64,000 nucleotides of DNA from Sphingopyxis sp. YR583 (GTDB lineage: Bacteria > Pseudomonadota > Alphaproteobacteria > Sphingomonadales > Sphingomonadaceae). The notes beneath the pieces were generated by a model, which saw only the letters and a list, made by a program, of their open reading frames with translations, searched no databases and was not told where the DNA came from. Of the stretch, positions 17,742 to 26,201 are shown piece after piece (the stretch's first letter is position 1; every line of letters begins with the position of its first letter). The stretch covers positions 1,302,001 to 1,366,000 of the forward strand of contig NZ_FNWK01000001.1 in NCBI RefSeq assembly GCF_900108295.1, in the 5' to 3' direction. The position numbers and the translations under genes are program-made.

Positions 17742-19334
17742 TTGAGCAGCCTCGTCAAAAGCGTGGGGACGATCGGCGGCCTGACGATGGTCAGCCGCAT
17801 TTTCGGCTTCGCGCGCGACATGCTGCTCGCCCGCGTGCTCGGCGCCGGCTTGGCCGCCGACGCCTTCCAACTCGCCTTCACGCTTCCCAACACCTTTCGC
17901 CGGCTGTTCGCGGAGGGCGCCTTCTCGGTCGCCTTCGTGCCGATGTACAGCCGCGCGCTGCACGGCGAGGGCGGCGAGGAAGCGGCCGCGAAATTCGCCG
18001 ACGACGTGCTGTCGGTCTTCCTCTGGGCGCTATTCGCTTTCTCCGCGATCATGATGATCGCGATGCCCGGGATCGTCTGGCTGCTCGCGCGCGATTTCCA
18101 GGAGGTGCCGGGCAAGTTCGACTTCGCGGTGCTCCTGAGCCGCGTGACCTTTCCCTATCTCGCGCTCGTCAGTCTCGTCGCAATGCTATCGGGCCTGCTC
18201 AACGCGCGCTCGCGCTTTGCACCGGGTGCGTTCGTGCCCGTGCTGCTCAACATCGTGCTGATCGGCGGGATCGTCACCGGCTGGTGGCTGCGCGGTCCGG
18301 GTGGTGACGACCGTATCGTGGCCGAGGCGCTGGCGGTATCGGTCAGCATCGCGGGCGTGGTCCAGCTCGCCTATATGGCGTGGGCGGTGCGCCGCGCGGG
18401 GCTCAAGCTCCGCTGGAGCTTCCCCAAATTCACCCCCGAAGTGAAGAAGCTCGGCATGCTGATCCTGCCCGCGACCTTCGGCGCCGGCATCTATCAGGTC
18501 AGCCAGTTCGTCGACACCTTCTTCGCAACTTCGCTTCCGCAAGGGTCGCTGACCTTGCTGAAGCTCGCCGACCGGCTGAACCAGCTGCCGCTCGGCATCG
18601 TCGGCATCGCATTGGGCACCGCGATCCTGCCGATGCTGTCGCGCCATATCCACAGCGGCGACGCGGCCGAAGCACAGCGATTGCAAAGCAACGCGTTCGA
18701 GATCGCGACCTTGCTCACCCTGCCCGCCGCCGCCGCACTCGCGATCTGCGCTCCCGCTTTCACCGCCGCCTTCTTCGTCGGCGGGAAATTCACCGCTGCC
18801 GACGGGACGATCATGGCGCATATCGTGATGGCGCTGGTCGCAGGACTGCCCGCTTATGTCGTGATCAAGATATTGAACCCCGGCTTTTTCGCGCGCGAGG
18901 ATATGCGCACCCCCGTATGGACCGCCTTTGCGTCGCTGATCATCAACATCGCGATCAACCTCTATGTCGTCGAACATTATGGCATCGTCGGACTAGCGGG
19001 CGCGACCGCGGCGTCGGCCTCGATCAACTGCATCCTGCTCTACACCATCCTCCATCGCCGCGGCTGGTTCCACTTCACCGCGAAGCTCGCCGGCCGGATC
19101 GCGCGCCAGATCGTCGCGGTCGCGGCGATGTCGGCGCTGCTATGGTGGATGATGCCGATGATGACGCCCTATTACAGCGGCGGTGTATTCGACCGCATCT
19201 GGTCGCTCGCCGCGCTCTGCGCCGCGGGCGGCGCGGCCTTTTTCGCCGTCGCCTTCCTCGTCGGCGCGCTTGACAAGGATCTGGTTCGCATGCTCACGCG
19301 GCGGCGCGCGAAACCTGCGCCAACCCAGGAGTAA
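17742..19334 (+). CDS. murJ: Lipid II flippase MurJ
   Basis: A 530-residue polytopic membrane protein (about 14 helices) of the MOP superfamily that moves lipid II across the inner membrane for peptidoglycan synthesis. The N-terminal VGTIGGLTMVSRIFGFARDM and the PNTFRRLFAEGAFSVAFVP block are hallmarks. The best start is a TTG just after GAGGG; no ATG is available nearby. It lies 27 bp after secB and three bases before trpS, so the three are probably cotranscribed. Confidence 0.95.
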   Translation: MSSLVKSVGTIGGLTMVSRIFGFARDMLLARVLGAGLAADAFQLAFTLPNTFRRLFAEGAFSVAFVPMYSRALHGEGGEEAAAKFADDVLSVFLWALFAFSAIMMIAMPGIVWLLARDFQEVPGKFDFAVLLSRVTFPYLALVSLVAMLSGLLNARSRFAPGAFVPVLLNIVLIGGIVTGWWLRGPGGDDRIVAEALAVSVSIAGVVQLAYMAWAVRRAGLKLRWSFPKFTPEVKKLGMLILPATFGAGIYQVSQFVDTFFATSLPQGSLTLLKLADRLNQLPLGIVGIALGTAILPMLSRHIHSGDAAEAQRLQSNAFEIATLLTLPAAAALAICAPAFTAAFFVGGKFTAADGTIMAHIVMALVAGLPAYVVIKILNPGFFAREDMRTPVWTAFASLIINIAINLYVVEHYGIVGLAGATAASASINCILLYTILHRRGWFHFTAKLAGRIARQIVAVAAMSALLWWMMPMMTPYYSGGVFDRIWSLAALCAAGGAAFFAVAFLVGALDKDLVRMLTRRRAKPAPTQE

Positions 19335-19337
19335 GAC

Positions 19338-20336
19338 ATGCGGACGCTATCGGGCATCCAGCCCACCGGAAATTTGCACCTCGGCAATTATCTGGGCGCG
19401 ATCCGCAACTGGGTGCGTATGCAGGACGAGATGCCGGGCGAGAAGCTCTATTTCCTCGCCGATCTGCACGCGATCACCGTCTATAACGACCCCGCCGAGC
19501 TGACCGCGAACACGCGCGAAATGGCGGCGGCGCTGATGGCGGCGGGGATCGATCCCGAAAAGGCGATATTGTTCAACCAGGCACGCGTCCCTGCGCATGC
19601 CCAGCTTTGCTGGTTGCTCAACGGAACCGCACGCATCGGCTGGCTGAACCGCATGACGCAGTTCAAGGAGAAATCGGGCAAGAACCGCGAGGGCGCGAGC
19701 GTCGGCCTCTTCGCCTATCCGGTGCTGCAGGCGGCCGACGTGCTGCTCTATCAGACGACGCACGTCCCCGTCGGCGACGACCAGAAACAGCATCTCGAAC
19801 TCGCGCGCGACATCGCCACCAAGTTCAATCTCGACACGGGGACCGAGACCTTCACCCTGCCCGAACCGACGATCCCACCCGCCGCGGCGCGGATCATGAG
19901 CCTGCGCGACGGAACCGCGAAAATGTCGAAATCGGACCCGAGCGATGCGAGCCGCATTAACCTGGTCGACGATCCCGACACGATCATGGCGAAGATCCGC
20001 AAGGCGAAGACCGACGCCGAACCGCTCCCGGCGGAGGTTGCGGGACTTGAAGGGCGACCCGAGGCGAAGAATCTCGTCTCCATCTATGCCGCGATGGCCG
20101 ACGAGAGCGTCGATCAGGTGCTCGCGCGCTTTGCCGGACAGGGTTTCGGCGCGTTCAAGCCCGCCCTCGGCGAGTTGCTGGTCGAGACGCTGCGCCCGAT
20201 CGCGACGCGCCTCACCGAGCTCAAGGCCGACCCTGCGGCGATCGACGCCGCGCTCGAAGCCGGCGCGGCCCGCGCATCGGCGCTTGCGAGGCCGACGCTC
20301 GACGCGGCCTATGCCGCGCTGGGGCTCTGCCGCTAA
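19338..20336 (+). CDS. trpS: Tryptophanyl-tRNA synthetase
   Basis: A 332-residue class I synthetase that charges tRNA-Trp. The first ATP signature is [11 protein letters not shown] (residues 12-22), the second is AKMSKSDPS near residue 195, and the tryptophan-pocket region [19 protein letters not shown] is intact. Length is standard. A CAGGAG ribosome site overlaps the end of murJ. Confidence 0.98.
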   Translation: MRTLSGIQPTGNLHLGNYLGAIRNWVRMQDEMPGEKLYFLADLHAITVYNDPAELTANTREMAAALMAAGIDPEKAILFNQARVPAHAQLCWLLNGTARIGWLNRMTQFKEKSGKNREGASVGLFAYPVLQAADVLLYQTTHVPVGDDQKQHLELARDIATKFNLDTGTETFTLPEPTIPPAAARIMSLRDGTAKMSKSDPSDASRINLVDDPDTIMAKIRKAKTDAEPLPAEVAGLEGRPEAKNLVSIYAAMADESVDQVLARFAGQGFGAFKPALGELLVETLRPIATRLTELKADPAAIDAALEAGAARASALARPTLDAAYAALGLCR

Positions 20337-20371
20337 ACCTTCGTCTTGGTACGAAAAATCTTGTTAAGCGC

Positions 20372-20400
20372 TTCCACCTCCCCATATTGGGGAGGTGGAA
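20372..20400. repeat. Perfect hairpin after trpS
   Basis: TTCCACCTCCCCA and TGGGGAGGTGGAA form a perfect 13-bp stem around a 3-nt loop. No T-run follows, so it is a poor classical terminator and more like one of the short mobile palindromes common in these genomes. Confidence 0.75.
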
Positions 20401-20502
20401 CGGCGGTGCGACGAACCGGGTTCAACCAAGGTTAAGTCGCGCCGACATAGTCTATGGTATGAAAGCGCGGTTTATGTGCGCCCGAATCACGGAGCCAGGA
20501 CG

Positions 20503-21207
20503 ATGAGCAAGATGAATTTCCGGCGGTTGAGCCTTGCCGCCATGACAGGCGCGGCGCTGGCGCTGGCCGGCTGCGCGACCCCCTTCAAGGCCAATGTCGC
20601 GCGCTTCCAGACGCAGCTTCCCGCGCCGCAGGGCCAAAGCTTCGTCGTCGAGGCCAACGATCCTGCGCTGCAGGGCGGCATCGAATTCGGCCAATATGCG
20701 AATCTCGTCGCCGGCGAACTGACGCGTTACGGCTATCGCCCCGCGGCGAACGGCGAACGCGCCGACCTGGTTGTCCGCATGGATTATGGCGTCGACAAGG
20801 GCCGCGAACGCGTCGTGTCGAGCCCCGGCTTCGGCGACCCCTGGTACGGCGGTTATGGTAGCTTTTACGGCCGCGGCTTCTATCGCCCGGTGATCGTGAC
20901 CGGCCGCGGCGGACGCCGTTATGTCTATGGCTATCGCGACCCGTTCCTGTGGGGCGGCTTCGGTCCCGGCTGGGGCGGCGGCTATAACGATGTGTCGAGC
21001 TACACCGTCTACACCAGCGGCCTGAACCTGCAGATCAACCGCGCCGCCGACGGTTCGCGCCTGTTCGAGGGCCATGCAGAGGCGCAGTCCCGCGACAATA
21101 ATCTGCAAGCGCTGGTCCCGAACCTCGTCGAGGCGATGTTTACCGGCTTTCCCGGCAATTCGGGCGAACGGGTCCGCATCACGGTTGCACCACCCGAAAA
21201 GGGCTGA
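20503..21207 (+). CDS. DUF4136-type lipoprotein
   Basis: A 234-residue lipoprotein with the lipobox LAGCAT (cysteine near residue 25), an N-terminal DUF4136-like region (FQTQLPAPQGQSFVVEANDP; YGYRPAANGERADLVVRMDY) and a middle section rich in Gly, Tyr, Arg and Phe. The family is widespread in outer membranes without an assigned function. The start is the ATG after GGAGCCAGGACG; an upstream in-frame start adds sequence ahead of the signal peptide. A strong terminator follows. Confidence 0.82.
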   Translation: MSKMNFRRLSLAAMTGAALALAGCATPFKANVARFQTQLPAPQGQSFVVEANDPALQGGIEFGQYANLVAGELTRYGYRPAANGERADLVVRMDYGVDKGRERVVSSPGFGDPWYGGYGSFYGRGFYRPVIVTGRGGRRYVYGYRDPFLWGGFGPGWGGGYNDVSSYTVYTSGLNLQINRAADGSRLFEGHAEAQSRDNNLQALVPNLVEAMFTGFPGNSGERVRITVAPPEKG

Positions 21208-21220
21208 ACGCGCCAAGGCC

Positions 21221-21262
21221 AAAAAAGGGCCCGCCATCCACAAGGACGGCGGGCCCTTTTTG
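21221..21262. terminator. Strong, probably bidirectional terminator
   Basis: A run of A, then GGGCCCGCC, a short loop region and GGCGGGCCC, then TTTTT. The A-run on one side and T-run on the other allow termination in both directions, for the lipoprotein gene and possibly for nth from the opposite strand. Confidence 0.92.
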
Positions 21263-21323
21263 CGTAGATGGAGATGTCGGCTTTCGACCGGAAGCGGACA
21301 TCACCTCAAACCGGTCATTCCCG

Positions 21324-21980
21324 TCACGCCGCCTTTTTCGTCTTCGGCGCCGGGGTCTTGGGCTTGTAGCGGCAGAGGTCGTCGACCGGGCAGCGCCAGC
21401 ATTCGGGGGTACGCGCCTTGCAGATATAGCGGCCGTGGAGGATCAGCCAGTGATGCGCCCCGACGCGGAAGGGGGCCGGCGTATGCTTTTCGAGCTGCTT
21501 TTCGACCGCGAGCACCGTCTTGCCCGGCGCGAGTCCGGTGCGATTGCCGACACGGAAGATATGCGTGTCGACCGCGAAGGTCTCGGCCCCGAACGCGCAG
21601 TTCATCACGACATTGGCGGTCTTGCGCCCCACTCCCGGCAGTTCGACGAGCGTATCGCGATCGGCGGGCACCTCGCCGCCGAAATCGCGCACGAGGATTT
21701 CGGAGAGGGCGATGACATTTTTCGCCTTGCCGTTAAACAGCCCGATCGTCTTGATGTGCTGTTTGAGCCCGTCTTCGCCGAGATCGAGCATCTGCTGCGG
21801 GGTCTTCACATCCTGAAACAGCCGCCGCGTCGCCTTGTTCACCCCGACGTCGGTCGCCTGCGCCGACAGCACGACCGCGACGAGCAATTGATAGGTGTTG
21901 CCGAACTCCAGCTCGGTCTCCGGGCTGGGGTTCAGCTCGGCAAGGCGCCGATAGAATTCGAAGATGTCGGCCTTTTTCAT
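21324..21980 (-). CDS. nth: Endonuclease III
   Basis: A 218-residue bifunctional DNA glycosylase/AP lyase that removes oxidised pyrimidines. The helix-hairpin-helix with catalytic lysine (LPGVGRKTANVV), the catalytic aspartate in AVDTHIFRV, and the C-terminal 4Fe-4S cluster cysteines (CKARTPECWRCPVDDLC, C-x6-C-x2-C-x5-C) are all present. A Lys/Pro/Thr-rich tail follows. It lies five bases downstream of dapB on the same strand. Confidence 0.97.
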   Translation of the reverse strand: MKKADIFEFYRRLAELNPSPETELEFGNTYQLLVAVVLSAQATDVGVNKATRRLFQDVKTPQQMLDLGEDGLKQHIKTIGLFNGKAKNVIALSEILVRDFGGEVPADRDTLVELPGVGRKTANVVMNCAFGAETFAVDTHIFRVGNRTGLAPGKTVLAVEKQLEKHTPAPFRVGAHHWLILHGRYICKARTPECWRCPVDDLCRYKPKTPAPKTKKAA

Positions 21981-21985
21981 GGCCT

Positions 21986-22714
21986 TTACGAAAGCCCCAG
22001 CACCTGCGGCATCGTATAGCGTTCGGGTTTCTGGTTCATCAGCCAGAGCGCCGCGCGCACCGCACCCCGCGCAAAGATCATGCGGTTTTCGGCGCGATGC
22101 GACAAGGTGATCATTTCCTCAGCGCCGGCGAAGATCACATCATGGTCACCCGCGACGGTGCCGCCGCGCAGGCTCGCGAAACCGATGTTGCCGCGCCCAC
22201 GCGCGCCAGTGACGCCGTCACGGCCCCGTTCGGATCGGGTGTCGAGATCGATCCCGCGCCCTTCGGCGGCGGCCTGCCCCAGAAGCAGCGCGGTGCCGCT
22301 CGGTGCATCGACCTTCTTGCCGTGGTGCATCTCCACGACCTCGATATCCCAGTCGGCATCGAGCCGGGTCGCCGCCTCGCGCACCAGATGCGCAAGCAAG
22401 GTCACGCCGAGCGACGTGTTGCCCGTCTGGAGCACCGCAATATCCTTTGCGGCATCGTCGATCAGATAATGATGGCGCTCCTCGAGCCCGGTCGTGCCGA
22501 TCACGATCGGGGTCCGCGCAGCCACACACGCATCGAGCGTCGCCTCGAGCGCGGCGGGCGACGAGAAATCGACGAGCACGTCGGCATCGCTGGCGAGCTT
22601 CAGGGCATTGCCGCCCTTGTCGATACCGAGATGCTGCTGCCCCGCCTCGGCTATCGCGGCGGCAAGCGCGACGCCCATCCGCCCTTCGCTGCCGATAATC
22701 CCGATGCTCGTCAT
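21986..22714 (-). CDS. dapB: 4-Hydroxy-tetrahydrodipicolinate reductase
   Basis: A 242-residue NAD(P)H-dependent reductase of the lysine/diaminopimelate pathway. The nucleotide-binding start is IGIIGSEGRMGVALA; the catalytic and substrate-binding motif is EMHHGKKVDAPSGTA, with the His pair and Lys. The start chosen is the MTSIGIIG methionine; a longer reading would run through the inverted-repeat element upstream, where no protein is expected. Divergent from the sirtuin gene. Confidence 0.96.
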   Translation of the reverse strand: MTSIGIIGSEGRMGVALAAAIAEAGQQHLGIDKGGNALKLASDADVLVDFSSPAALEATLDACVAARTPIVIGTTGLEERHHYLIDDAAKDIAVLQTGNTSLGVTLLAHLVREAATRLDADWDIEVVEMHHGKKVDAPSGTALLLGQAAAEGRGIDLDTRSERGRDGVTGARGRGNIGFASLRGGTVAGDHDVIFAGAEEMITLSHRAENRMIFARGAVRAALWLMNQKPERYTMPQVLGLS

Positions 22715-22731
22715 AATGCACAATCCCCATT

Positions 22732-22815
22732 CGCCCTGAGCTTGTCGAAGGGCCGCACTTGTTTCATCACCGCCATAAGAGGAAGGACGGTCCTTCGACA
22801 AGCTCAGGACGAACG
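22732..22815. repeat. Inverted repeat pair, CCCTGAGCTTGTCGAAGG type
   Basis: The left arm (22732-22753) reads CCCTGAGCTTGTCGAAGGG in its core and the right arm (22790-22815) carries the inverse, CCTTCGACAAGCTCAGG, with about 36 bp between them. This is a widely dispersed intergenic repeat type in proteobacteria. It fills the gap between the divergent dapB and sirtuin genes, and its right arm ends about eight bases before the sirtuin start. Confidence 0.88.
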
Positions 22816-22823
22816 GAGTTAAT

Positions 22824-23525
22824 GTGTCCCCGATCCAGAATATCGTCATCCTGACCGGCGCCGGCGTGTCGGCCGAGAGCGGCATCGATACGTTTCGCGA
22901 CGGCGGCGGACTGTGGGAACAGCATCGCGTGGAGGATGTCGCGACGCCCGAAGCCTTTGCCCGCGACCCCGATCTGGTGCTGCGATTCTATGATATGCGG
23001 CGCGAAGCGATCCAGACGAAGGAACCCAATGCCGCGCACAGGGCGCTCGCGCGTCTCGACGCCGAATGGCCGGGCGAGTTGCTGATCGTCACGCAGAATG
23101 TCGACGATCTGCACGAGCGCGCGGGTGCGAAGCGGTTGATCCATATGCATGGCGAGCATCTGAACGCCTGGTGCACCGGCTGCGATACGCGGGTGCCGTG
23201 GACGGGGCCACTACTCGACCGGCCAGCCTGCCCGGCGTGCGGGGTGGCGGGCCTGCTCCGCCCCGACATCGTCTGGTTCGGTGAAATGCCGTACCGGATG
23301 GAGGACATCTATCACGCGTTGAACCGCGCCGACCTGTTCGTGTCGATCGGTACATCGGGTGCGGTCTACCCCGCCGCGGGCTTCGTCCGCGAGGCGCGTG
23401 CGGCAGGTGCAATGACGCTCGAACTCAATATGGAGCCAAGCCAGGGCAGTTACTGGTTCGACGAAGCACGCCACGGGCCGGCAACCGGGCTGGTACCCGA
23501 ATGGGTCGAACAGATGCTCGGCTAG
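22824..23525 (+). CDS. cobB: NAD-dependent protein deacylase (sirtuin, CobB-type)
   Basis: A 233-residue class III sirtuin that removes acyl groups from protein lysines using NAD. Visible motifs are GAGVSAESGIDTFRDGGGLW, TQNVDDLHERAG with the NAD-binding residues, the catalytic histidine in HMHGE, and the zinc cysteines CTGC and CPAC. FYDMRRE supplies the Tyr-x-x-Arg pair that marks sirtuins with desuccinylase or demalonylase activity. The start is a GTG preceded by GGAG. The gene is unrelated to the B12 enzyme sometimes also written cobB. Its 3' end overlaps tadA by four bases. Confidence 0.93.
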   Translation: MSPIQNIVILTGAGVSAESGIDTFRDGGGLWEQHRVEDVATPEAFARDPDLVLRFYDMRREAIQTKEPNAAHRALARLDAEWPGELLIVTQNVDDLHERAGAKRLIHMHGEHLNAWCTGCDTRVPWTGPLLDRPACPACGVAGLLRPDIVWFGEMPYRMEDIYHALNRADLFVSIGTSGAVYPAAGFVREARAAGAMTLELNMEPSQGSYWFDEARHGPATGLVPEWVEQMLG

Positions 23526-23977
23526 CGTCGCGCGGCAAAGAAATCCCTGAGCAGCGCCGCCGCTTCGTCTTCCCCGATCCCGTCATAGATGTCGGGCCGA
23601 TGGTGGATCGTCGGCTGCGCAAAGGTCCGCGGACCGTGGACGACGGCGCCGCCCTTCGGATCGTCGGCGCCATAATAGAGCCGCGCGATTCGGGCGTGCG
23701 CGATCGCCCCGGCACACATCGCACAGGGTTCGAGCGTTACATACAGGTCGCAGCCGTCGAGCCGCTCATTGCCGAGTTTCGCCGCCGCCGCGCGAATCGC
23801 GACGATTTCGGCATGCGCGGTCGGGTCGTGCGATTCGCGCGGGCAGTTGTGCCCCTCGGCGATGATCGTGCCGTCCTTGACGATCACTGCGCCGACGGGC
23901 ACTTCGCCCCATTCTGCGGCGATACGGGCCAGATCGAGCGCGCGGCGCATGGGTTCAGGGAGCGGAAACAGGGCCAT
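23522..23977 (-). CDS. tadA: tRNA adenosine(34) deaminase
   Basis: A 151-residue zinc-dependent deaminase that converts A34 to inosine in tRNA-Arg(ACG). The zinc and catalytic motif HAEIVAIRAA and the paired cysteines in PCAMCAGAI are present, with the deaminase fold extending over the whole protein. Length is normal. It converges on the sirtuin gene, the two stop codons overlapping. Confidence 0.93.
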   Translation of the reverse strand: MALFPLPEPMRRALDLARIAAEWGEVPVGAVIVKDGTIIAEGHNCPRESHDPTAHAEIVAIRAAAAKLGNERLDGCDLYVTLEPCAMCAGAIAHARIARLYYGADDPKGGAVVHGPRTFAQPTIHHRPDIYDGIGEDEAAALLRDFFAARR

Positions 23978-24117
23978 AAAAGCGGCCTATGCGCTTGACG
24001 AATCTCCTGCAAGCCGATAAGCGCGCGCCTTTCCCGGCTCACTCCGGTCTTGTACTCCCCGTTTTGCGGGAAGTGCGCGGACGCCGATCCGAAATTTTTT
24101 TGACGAGGACGAAGACC

Positions 24118-24411
24118 ATGTCGCGCATCTGCGAACTGACCGGCAAGGGCCGCCAGGTTGGCCACAATGTCAGCCACGCCAACAACAAGACCAAGCGCAC
24201 CTTCCTGCCCAACCTGCAGAATGTGACGCTGCTGTCGGACGCGCTCGGCAAGGGCGTGAAGCTGCGCGTGTCGACCCACGGCCTGCGCACGGTCGAGCAT
24301 AACGGCGGTCTCGACAACTGGCTGCTGAAGGCCGGAGACGATCAGCTGTCGGCTGGCGCTCGCAAGGTGAAGAAGGAAGTCGCGAAGAAGCTGGCCGAAA
24401 AGGCCGCCTGA
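24118..24411 (+). CDS. rpmB: 50S ribosomal protein L28
   Basis: A 97-residue L28 with the conserved start [19 protein letters not shown] and the motif [13 protein letters not shown]. Length matches alphaproteobacterial L28. An ACGAGGACGAAGACC leader provides the ribosome site. It stands alone with its own promoter region (23978-24117, containing a poly-T tract) and terminator. Confidence 0.97.
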   Translation: MSRICELTGKGRQVGHNVSHANNKTKRTFLPNLQNVTLLSDALGKGVKLRVSTHGLRTVEHNGGLDNWLLKAGDDQLSAGARKVKKEVAKKLAEKAA

Positions 24412-24435
24412 GCGACCAACTCTTTCGAATTGCAG

Positions 24436-24465
24436 AAGGCCGCCGGACTACCGCGCGGCCTTTTT
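24436..24465. terminator. rpmB terminator
   Basis: AAGGCCGC, a short loop and GCGGCC followed by TTTTT. It ends rpmB, and its T-run lies inside the 3' end of the convergent phytase-like gene, so both units end here. Confidence 0.9.
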
Positions 24466-25446
24466 GCTGTCCGGCGTCTTTTTGGGCGGCAGGTCGACAA
24501 GTTCGAACTGCAGCAACAGGCTGCGCTGCCAGACATTGAAATTATTGTCGGCGACAAGCCACAGCCAGGTCCGCCCCTTCTCGACCGAAATCGCCGCACC
24601 TTCGTAATTTTCGGCGAGCGGCCGGGGTACACGCCCGATCGTCCGTGACCGGACGACGGCGTCCTTCTTGATGTCAGCTGGATCGACGATGGCGATGATC
24701 GTCGTGAAGACCGGGTCGAAGCCGAGTCGCCGATGCACGAGCAGGATCCGCCCGTCGGGGAGCGCTGCCGCGTCGCTGATCAGTCCGCGCCCACCCGAAT
24801 CGTAAAAGAAGCGGACCGGCGCCGGACCGGGCGCCGCCGGATCGCCGGTGTAGATCAGCGCCTCGCGCCCGCGCGGGTCATCATCGGCATCCTCCGAAAA
24901 AACGACCGTCCGCCCATCGGCGAGGCGCGCCATCGCTTCCGGACCGCGATTGGTTGGCCAGCGCGGCTCCGGCAGCTTGCGGCGCGCCTCGATCTTCGAA
25001 AGATCGGCATCGAGTCGCCAGATCTGGTTTACCCCTTCAAGTGCGAGCCAGACCTTTCCGCTTGCCGCGTCGACGAACATCGCCTCGGTATCTGCCATCG
25101 ATTTGCGTGCCGGGCGGCCATCGACCGTCGGCAGCGCACGAATCCGGACCGACGACACGGCGCCGCGCGAATCGAGCGACAGGCGTGTCGAATAGCCATT
25201 GTCGCCGACCAGCAGAAACTGCCCCTGCCCGATATGCGCCAGCGCGGAAAAGCCGCCGAAACGGCTATGCGGACTGACAAGACGCCAACCGCGCACGAAT
25301 CGCATCGCACCACGCGAGGCGGGCGGAAAAGCCAGCGGGTGCGCCGACGCCTCTTGCGTCAGGTCGGTCTCGGGAAAGCGCATGACAGTCCCCGGCACGG
25401 GGCCGACGGCAAGGAAGATCAAGGCAGCGGGAAGCAAACGGCGCAT
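24448..25446 (-). CDS. Esterase-like activity of phytase family protein
   Basis: A 332-residue exported protein: an N-terminal hydrophobic signal (LLPAALIFLAVGPVPG) and a beta-propeller-like body typical of the phytase-esterase-like family (GGFSALAHIGQGQFLLVGDNG; PRWPTNRGPEAMARL; ENYEGAAISVEKGRTWLWLV; NFNVWQRSLLLQFEL). Members are periplasmic or surface proteins often described as esterase-like; the substrate is unknown. The gene ends within the rpmB terminator and is divergent from the glycine-zipper gene. Confidence 0.85.
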   Translation of the reverse strand: MRRLLPAALIFLAVGPVPGTVMRFPETDLTQEASAHPLAFPPASRGAMRFVRGWRLVSPHSRFGGFSALAHIGQGQFLLVGDNGYSTRLSLDSRGAVSSVRIRALPTVDGRPARKSMADTEAMFVDAASGKVWLALEGVNQIWRLDADLSKIEARRKLPEPRWPTNRGPEAMARLADGRTVVFSEDADDDPRGREALIYTGDPAAPGPAPVRFFYDSGGRGLISDAAALPDGRILLVHRRLGFDPVFTTIIAIVDPADIKKDAVVRSRTIGRVPRPLAENYEGAAISVEKGRTWLWLVADNNFNVWQRSLLLQFELVDLPPKKTPDSKKAAR

Positions 25447-25609
25447 TGCCGCGCGGGGTTAGGACGGCGGCCTGCGAAAGAAAAGCGTTTCGCCGCAGAA
25501 AGCTGAACGCCAGCCAACAGCCGCGTTCAGGCTTCGCTCAATGCGAATCGGGCAAAACATGATCATCGACAAAGCCCAGACGGGCCCACGACGACGAAGG
25601 AGAACGACA

Positions 25610-26011
25610 ATGAAAAAGATGGTGACCCTCTCGATCGCCGCCCTGATGTCCACCGCGACGCTGGGCATGGCGGCTCCCGCCGCAGCGCAGAACGGTTATT
25701 ACGACCGCGACGGCTATTCGAGCTATTACAGCGGCTATGACCGCGACGACCGTCGCTATGACCGTCGCGACTATCGCCGGGACAACCGCCGCGATTACCG
25801 CAACGACCGTCGCTATTACCGCGGTGACCGCCGCAATTATCGCCAGTGCGACAATGGCACCGGCGGCACCGTGATCGGTGCGATCGCAGGCGGCCTTGCC
25901 GGTCATGAAATCGCCGGTCGCGGCGACCGCACGGTCGGCACGATCATCGGCGGCGCCGTCGGCGCCCTCGCCGGCCGCGCGATCGACAAGGGGAATGACG
26001 GCTGCCGTTAA
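25610..26011 (+). CDS. Glycine-zipper 2TM domain outer-membrane protein
   Basis: A 133-residue protein with a signal peptide (cleavage near APAAAQN), a central section extremely rich in Tyr, Asp and Arg (repeated DRRYDRRDYRRDNRR-like units, about residues 28-80), and a C-terminal glycine-zipper segment (GTVIGAIAGGLAGHEIAG and TVGTIIGGAVGALAG). Such proteins insert short helical hairpins into the outer membrane and are often linked to envelope stress. An AGGAG ribosome site precedes the ATG, and a terminator follows. Confidence 0.85.
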   Translation: MKKMVTLSIAALMSTATLGMAAPAAAQNGYYDRDGYSSYYSGYDRDDRRYDRRDYRRDNRRDYRNDRRYYRGDRRNYRQCDNGTGGTVIGAIAGGLAGHEIAGRGDRTVGTIIGGAVGALAGRAIDKGNDGCR

Positions 26012-26050
26012 GAGGCAGTCCCGACCCCAATAATTTCCTCTTCCCTTGCA

Positions 26051-26084
26051 CCCCGTCCGGCCCACGCCGGGCGGGGTTTTCTTT
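26051..26084 (+). terminator. Terminator after the glycine-zipper gene
   Basis: CCCCGTCCGGC, loop CCAC, then GCCGGGCGGGG form an 11-bp stem with a single mismatch or wobble pair, followed by TTTTCTTT. Confidence 0.92.
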
Positions 26085-26201
26085 GCGCGATCGACAGCGC
26101 GGGAGCGGAAGCTTGCCATTGGAGCGGCGTAAGCCTAATCTCGCCACCAAGTGCACGTTCGCGGTTTTGCGGACGCGTGAGCAGAACAGGTTATACTAGC
26201 C

